Of a stretch of DNA of 64,000 nt, positions 57,931 to 64,000 are shown piece by piece. Position 1 is the stretch's first letter. Every line of letters begins with the position of its first letter. Source of the stretch: Hermatobates lingyangjiaoensis (taxonomy: Eukaryota > Arthropoda > Insecta > Hemiptera > Hermatobatidae). A program made the translations under genes and the position numbers. The stretch lies in contig JAPFBL010000009.1 of assembly GCA_026182355.1 (NCBI GenBank), forward strand, positions 1,178,001 through 1,242,000. Reading direction: 5' to 3'. Under the pieces are notes generated by a model, which was given only the letters and a program-made list of their open reading frames with translations, was not told where the DNA came from and made no database searches.

Positions 57931-59133
57931 AAGTCTGTCTGGGTAAGCCGTTATGTTAGTTTCTGTCCTGTCTATGGTGAGTATGTTTCGTAGTCGTATG
58001 GTCTTTGAGTCTAAAGTCATCAGTTATTGTGAATTTGGTGATCTGATTAGTCGGAGGAAGATTGGTTTCAGGGAATTTGAGGTAAAAGTGCTCTCACTAG
58101 CAGGTTGGAGTGTACGGTAAATTACGGTAAGTACGGTAAAGAATAAAATAAAGTACGGTAAATCTGATGGTCAGACGCGTAATGTAAGTTCCTATTGATT
58201 CCATCCTTAGATCATGCTGGAGATCGATATTTCTCCATTGGCTATAAGGCAAACAGACTTGTTCTGGACAATCTGGAGTCGGTTTTTAGTCAATCCAGTC
58301 TCTCCACTTATCTTTATACCTTTTCTTAAAAAAAGAAAAACAAAAGTAAAGAGTAAGGGGTAACTTAATAACTAGCTCATTACTGCACTTAGAGCCACTT
58401 TGCCATTGCGCAGTGATCTAAGCATCAAAAACGTCACAATTCATTCGAATCGCCGTTCTGTACATCAATCAGTGACAGGATTAATTATAGACTGATGTTA
58501 ATTTTTTTTAATGTCATGCTATCTACCAATACTAACTTTGTGATGGGACTGGTGATCGCGATCGACGTATTGTACAGTCCAGTTCTAGGACCTGCTGTTG
58601 TAAAGGCTCTTCAAGACATGACACTGAACTAACGAACTTCGTCAAAGTAATCAACTCTAAAGGTAGTCCCGCTCAGTGTGCTACAGAACATCATGTGTAT
58701 ATATATATTCATACCCAACTCACCAAGACTAATACAATGACAAACAAGGCAGCAGATAACATTCTATGGTAAGCAATTATGTTAAAAAAAATAAATTTTA
58801 AATTAAAAACAATATTTACCTGCTTTTAAATCATTCCAGGACAAACAGTTTCTAAAAAAAGACATTACTGCTCTAAAATAATAGGTTGTTATTATCATGG
58901 AATATAAATTGAAGAGAAATCGTGTTGATTTAGAAACTATCAAACTAACTAACTACTTGCTTTAAGGGCAAGATATAAGGGACTGAATAGATGGCTGAAG
59001 CTACTTTGGCAAGCCGAGAATCTATTGAGCTAAAGGTCGACAGTAGGCCGCACTACGCTACAAGTGGCACACAACTCATTCTCAACTTGACAAACATTGT
59101 AAATATAATGCATGAATCAGTATTACTTGTGGC

Positions 59134-60064
59134 AAATTTACTGAATTCCATTTAACTAGCAATATTAGAGTTCAAGAAGAAGATGAGGAATACTCTAAAT
59201 TTTTGATAAAATTGGTGAAGGCAGTTGAAAATAATGAAAATAAAGAGATTATTACTGCCCAAAGACATGTTTATCCTTGCACATAACGTTGATTAGTGTA
59301 TTGAATACTTTTAATCTTCATTCGTCAACCCACAAATATTGTTCAAAGAAAATTCTATATACTCGTAAGTTCCATTTAACGAGGTACTCAGTGAAATTAA
59401 TCATAGGTTCATTGAATAATTTCCAGGAGGAATTAAGCAATATCTGTCATACAACTCAGTTTGTGTAGAACAGAAACCTCAAGAATTTCTGGATTCATTA
59501 GAGTTATCTGGATTGTTCCAACATAAGCTAGAACTCAAAAAGGAAGCTCTTGTCATGTGTATGTAAGTGACACATAATTCAAAGCGCTTATATAATAGAA
59601 CAAGACTAAAAACTGAGGAGCTTCATGATAATGTCATTGTTTGTAAAATTATCGCATCACGGTATCAAGGGAAAATAGTTTTAATTCTAAGATTGAAAAT
59701 CGTTTTATCTGAAGAGGACAACATTCCTTTTTCAAGGATACAATTACCAATTCAGTTAGCATTTTCCATGACTATTCATAAGTCTCAAGGAGAGACTCTA
59801 CAGAAAGTTTTTGTTCATTTATGTAAAACAGGATTTCAATATGACCAGTTACTTGTTGCTCTCAGTAGGGTCAAACAGATTGAAAACATTGAAGTTTTAT
59901 TTGGAAAATTCAAATTGTACCAAAAACGTAAATAAAGAGTACTGTCTTAAAAATAAGTTCATTATTATAAATAATTTAATTTGGAGTTTATCTGCATTTA
60001 CGTTCTACATGATTGCATTAAAAGGGAAGGTGTTGGATGACCCAACAGGACACGGGGAGTCTAG
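59134..60064 (+). pseudogene. Helitron remnant: decayed PIF1-like helicase and 3' terminus
   Basis: Three collinear pieces. At 59134, FTEFHLTSNIRVQEEDEEYS, then KFLIKLVKAVENN, matches the helicase 'L..NMRV' segment. From about 59465, PQEFLDSLELSGLFQHKLEL, then KKEALVMCM and a stop at 59564-59566, continues in the same frame through NRTRLKTEELHDNVI, LPIQLAFSMTIHKSQGETLQ and QLLVALSRVKQIENIEVL to a stop at 59933. FSMTIHKSQG and VALSRV are conserved motifs of Helitron/PIF1 superfamily 1 helicases. The first two pieces lie in different frames. At 60031-60047 a 6-bp hairpin precedes CTAG (60061-60064) followed by T, the usual Helitron 3' end. Confidence 0.8.
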
Positions 60065-61896
60065 TTCTAATTAAAATTTAGAAAAAAATATAAATTCATT
60101 ATTATATTTAGAAATTATAGATATTTTTTTGTATTAATTTGTTATAATTATTTATTAAATTACTGTTTTTCTTGCATTGTTTAATTTATTGGAATTTTCC
60201 TTCTCAAGCTATATTGTCATTTGATTTTTCCAGTTGTTTCATTACCTTCCTTCTGCATAACTTTTATGTTACCTTCTTAGTTCTTCCTTTGTTTCTCTCT
60301 AATGATATAAAATGAAAGGCCTTTCTATTATTTTCCTTGTTGTTTAAACTTCATATGAATTTCTCTGGTACATAAGAGTAAGAGGACTCGATTTAAAACT
60401 GAATAAAAAAAACCCAAGTTCGAATTCACCATGTTCATCTGAATGAACTGAACCAGTTATTGTTTGTAAGGCATAGCATAAAATGACATAGTATAGATAA
60501 CTCAATGATGACAACTTGAGCATCAACTTGGAAGGTAAAGGCAGGTTTTTTATTCATCGCCTTCATTTCTCTTTAACAGTACTAGTATTATTCAAGAACA
60601 GCAGATGTTGATGTTATATTATGTTATTACCTTTATGATAAATTTACTGTTAGTTATTTTTCTTTTATTTGTAAAGAGAATAATTTCTCTTTCATTTCTG
60701 CTCTTTTCTCTTTCATTTCTTGTATTACTATTCATTGTCAAATTTTTTTAAATATAAATAATTAATAATAAACCAATAAAACATTTACTTCTATTGGAAC
60801 TGCCTCTTTTAAAAGTTAACTTGATTCCTCTTATGAAACTTATGGTATACATCATTTAAGTGATGTTTCAGCTTAAAGTGCTTGTTAGTTGTATCTATGC
60901 TAGACTCAACGAGACACATTCACTCAGTAAAATGGTGTAATGAACCGAATAAAAAAAGTATTTCGTATTTATTACCAGTCAAAAATTGACTTTGAATTTT
61001 TTTTACATCCATTTCTTTGGAATATTGAAGATGATAAACTGATTCTGTTTGCCAAGGAAAGGAAAGAGATGGGAAAGTTAAAAAAAGGAATCCTCACAAC
61101 GCAAATAATATTGCCCTTCCTCTTGAGTGAAAACGTTTTTCAGAGGTAGAAAAGACGGCACAGAATTTATGCTGTTCTTTTCAGAGATCACAGGCTGTTA
61201 TCTATACAACAACACTGCAAAGGAGCTACTTTGTGTAACTCCTTTTATTTACGGATAGTTTTACAAAGAATATTACAAATATTCTACAGTTTTACAGACA
61301 GAAATTCATGAAGTAAACTACTTGAAAATGTATGTTTCATTTACGAATTATACGTTAAAGTTCCATAATACCGTCATATAAATGATTTTCTTTTCGTAAA
61401 AATTACCATTTTTGGCTTTATTTTCGATCACTTTAAGAGATAATACTTGTACGGTACTGACCGTAGCTTATACCCTCGATATAAGCTACTAATAAATTCG
61501 TCACTTACATCTTGAAGAACTCTGTGCTGATCAATTTTTACATTGAGTCTACATCTAAATCTCCAAAAATCATATTAATAAAATATATAACTAATCTATA
61601 GTAATATTTCAGATCAAAATATCCTAAAAATAATTGATTTTAGAGAAAAACCGAAAACATACAGTCGATTGTAAATTTTATTCTCTACAATTGTAACTGA
61701 AGCATTTTCCTCTGTAAGATTATCAGAGCCGTCGAAAACTAAAAATACTATTAAGGCGTAAAATTAGCCTTTGCAGTCTGTTTATGTTACTTACTTTGGC
61801 AAACATGTTACTTTAATAACTGATAATGTTTCTTTCATTTGTACTTTATTCCATCAGTGAAGTTAATAATTATTAAAAATTCTTCTTTTATAATTC

Positions 61897-62271
61897 ACAG
61901 GTATGTAACCTATTTTGATCGCTGTGCTCTCTAGCCTTCCGGCAATTTACACCAAAATATCAAATCAGGCCGACGATTTAACGTGTTGCCCTTTTTGTCA
62001 CCTGCAAGTTTAGCCACCCAAGTGTCCGAGGTGGACCTCGCGGAGGCGGGCACCACGATTCTACGTCGCGCATTAGACCAATATAAAACTAACTAATTCA
62101 CGCAATTATACCAGGGGGCGAAAACAACAACACGACAGTTAAACCCCCCGTACAAAGGTGGCTCTATTACCTCACTACAAAATACTTTTTTTTTCTTTTA
62201 CCTCATAACCAATGTAGTTACCTCACTACGAATTGTTTTTTTTTTTTTTTTTGTTATACAGGTATGTAACC
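61897..62271. mobile_element. 347-bp insertion between 14-bp direct repeats
   Basis: ACAGGTATGTAACC occurs at 61897-61910 and 62258-62271. Between them is a locally GC-rich segment (61970-62070, with GTGTCCGAGGTGGACCTCGC) and two TACCTCACTAC repeats, ending in a run of about 17 T. The direct repeats look like a target-site duplication of a retroposon-size element. T-rich rather than A-rich 3' end and lack of a clear coding frame leave the class open. Confidence 0.55.
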
Positions 62272-62664
62272 ATATATTCATGGCAGCAGCAAGTTAAGTG
62301 ACTCTCTGATTAGGGTGACATTTAGCAGAGCCGAGCTCTGAAAGAACTCTCTTCTGCTTCCATGTTATTCCTGTAAGAGTATAGGAGTTGATGTCTTCAA
62401 TCATTATGTTTTATTAGTTATAAATATCTATTTCACGTTGTATTGCGACTCTGTTAGCATTAGATCTTTAACTAATTGGTTTTCGGATGTTTGGTTTGTT
62501 GTGTACTCTTGTAGGCAGAGATGGTCTATGTATTGGATTAGCATATATTATTAGTGTAATTTTATCAAATTCAGAATCACTTGAAGCTTAGGCAGACATA
62601 CTACAATACAAAATTAGTACGAGTACCGAAATATTTTGAACAAAGAAAACCTGTTAATAATAAT

Positions 62665-62840
62665 AGGTTAGTTATCCTACGAGAGAAGACATATAGACCA
62701 AAGATTGGCCCTCTGATACTACACAATGAACATTATACATTGAGAATCCTAACATTGTCTTACCCAGGTGTTTTAAAGTAGTGATATTTAACAAGCACCT
62801 GACAGAGAAACAGGCTCGTGACCGACGGCTTAACGTGAAA
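62665..62840 (-). mobile_element. SINE fragment (second tail type)
   Basis: Shares ACACAATGAACATTATACAT, ATTTAACAAGCACCTGACA, and CAGGCTCGTGACCGACGGCT followed by TAACGTG with the SINE family. The head is missing. Confidence 0.7.
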
Positions 62841-64000
62841 TAATTATTATTATGTGTTTCCCTTGCGAAACCAGAACGGGCTGTTAAATAATGATACAGT
62901 ACTCCAGAATTCAATGAAAAAAACCATGCATTATTCAAACTGAAATACAACTAAAACGCCTACTGTGATAGTGCACGTTTTATACATTTTATATATCTAA
63001 ATCATATTATAAACATATAAATTATAGCAATCAATCTCCTACACAGTTGAGTGTAAATTACAAAGGCTGACTGGAAGCAGATCCATCACTTTCCACTTGA
63101 TGTGGATAACTCAGTTAACTCGCTGGTAAACGGCCAAGTGCAAACTTGGACCAGTTGATTCAATTAGCCTATATCAAATTATTCTACTGCTGGACCGACT
63201 GGAAAGCGAAACTCTGGGATTACTTCATTTATTGGGTGAGCGCTTTGAACATCATGAATATGAGATGGAAGAGTTTATTATTTTAATTTCAGTAATAAAT
63301 TATCAACTCTTAATCGTATAGATAAAATAACAGGAATATATAATCGCAGTATTAATTAATTGTAGACTTGCTTCTTTAAAATACTCCCCACAGTGGTTTT
63401 CCACACTCTATTGCCAATTTTTAATAATTCATCAGGCACTGTATCTTATAAATATGGCCAAATTATACATAAAACGTACATTCTTAATAATTCATAATTG
63501 GTACATTCTTGTTTTGCCTGAAAATTCAGTAATTACATATTTCAGGATTATTATATTATTGTGTCAAAAGGACACTGCGATTTATATTTCAAAATATTTA
63601 CAGATATTGCAGCGTTTGCCTGTTTCCTAAGGAAAGATAAAATGATATTTCTCCAGTTGAGCTGCTGGTAGTAGTCCAGAAATTGGAGAAATAATTTATG
63701 ATACTACTTCTACCAAGAGAAACGAAGGAAGACTGAGAATAAACTTGAAATAATGTCTTGCATATGGAAACAGCCAAATGAACATTATATATGATAAATG
63801 TTCAAGTTCTTGCGCTAGAATATTCAGAATTTCTACAAGAAGAAATACTGACATGAAAGGAAACACCATGTTCAAGCGTTGTTTTGTTCACAAGATCACT
63901 TTGAAGTTGATACACATGTATAATAAAAACCAATATTTATAACTATTAACAAAATGCTACATGAAGAGGAATATATATTTCTCGATAATTAGATGATCAG

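Larger units (their letters stand above)
45644..64000. other. Upstream 18 kb: presumed 5' intron or intergenic DNA, repeat-rich
   Basis: No further PLEKHH exon was recognised here. The missing N-terminal piece (Met start plus early coiled coil, perhaps 40-60 residues) could be a short exon I failed to see, or may lie beyond 64000. Contents are the mobile-element remnants listed separately, microsatellites, and unassigned GC-richer islands near 46520-46730, 52380-52660 and 52940-53340. Confidence 0.55.

Overview
The window is AT-rich animal nuclear DNA. It has short coding islands bounded by GT/AG splice sites, long introns full of repeats, and no bacterial-style gene packing. Exon sequence and repeat content suggest an arthropod, probably an insect. 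That placement is inference from protein similarity recalled from memory; no search was run.

The one gene I can reconstruct is a large minus-strand gene with 19 recognised exons between 45643 and 761. It encodes a PLEKHH/MAX-1 family protein (coiled coil, two PH domains, MyTH4, FERM). The preferred exon set joins in phase throughout to about 1,035 codons. Domains in protein order: coiled coil (45643-43197), Ser/Pro/acidic linker (36922-30844), PH1 (25145-22490), PH2 (21632-19857), MyTH4 (18437-6712) and the first two FERM lobes (6712-761). The N-terminus, promoter and 5' UTR lie right of 45643, unseen or outside. The last part of FERM lies beyond the left edge.

Three places in the gene offer in-frame splice alternatives: a 42-bp tandem duplication that copies the 5' splice site inside FERM (5064-5147), competing donors and acceptors at the MyTH4 junction (15192/15216 and 8994/8832), and two donors 9 nt apart in the linker (30835/30844).

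The introns and the 18 kb right of 45643 hold a varied set of mobile-element remnants. These include tRNA-headed SINEs in both orientations, hAT-type MITE sequence, a decayed Helitron helicase with an intact-looking 3' hairpin plus CTAG end, a palindromic mariner-like transposase fragment, probable LINE remnants, and a 347-bp insert between 14-bp direct repeats. There are also many palindromic elements beside TA microsatellites whose centres resemble hammerhead ribozyme cores, as in Penelope-like retroelement termini. Simple and tandem repeats include a 22-bp minisatellite of nine units. No convincing tRNA, rRNA or second cellular protein-coding gene was found.
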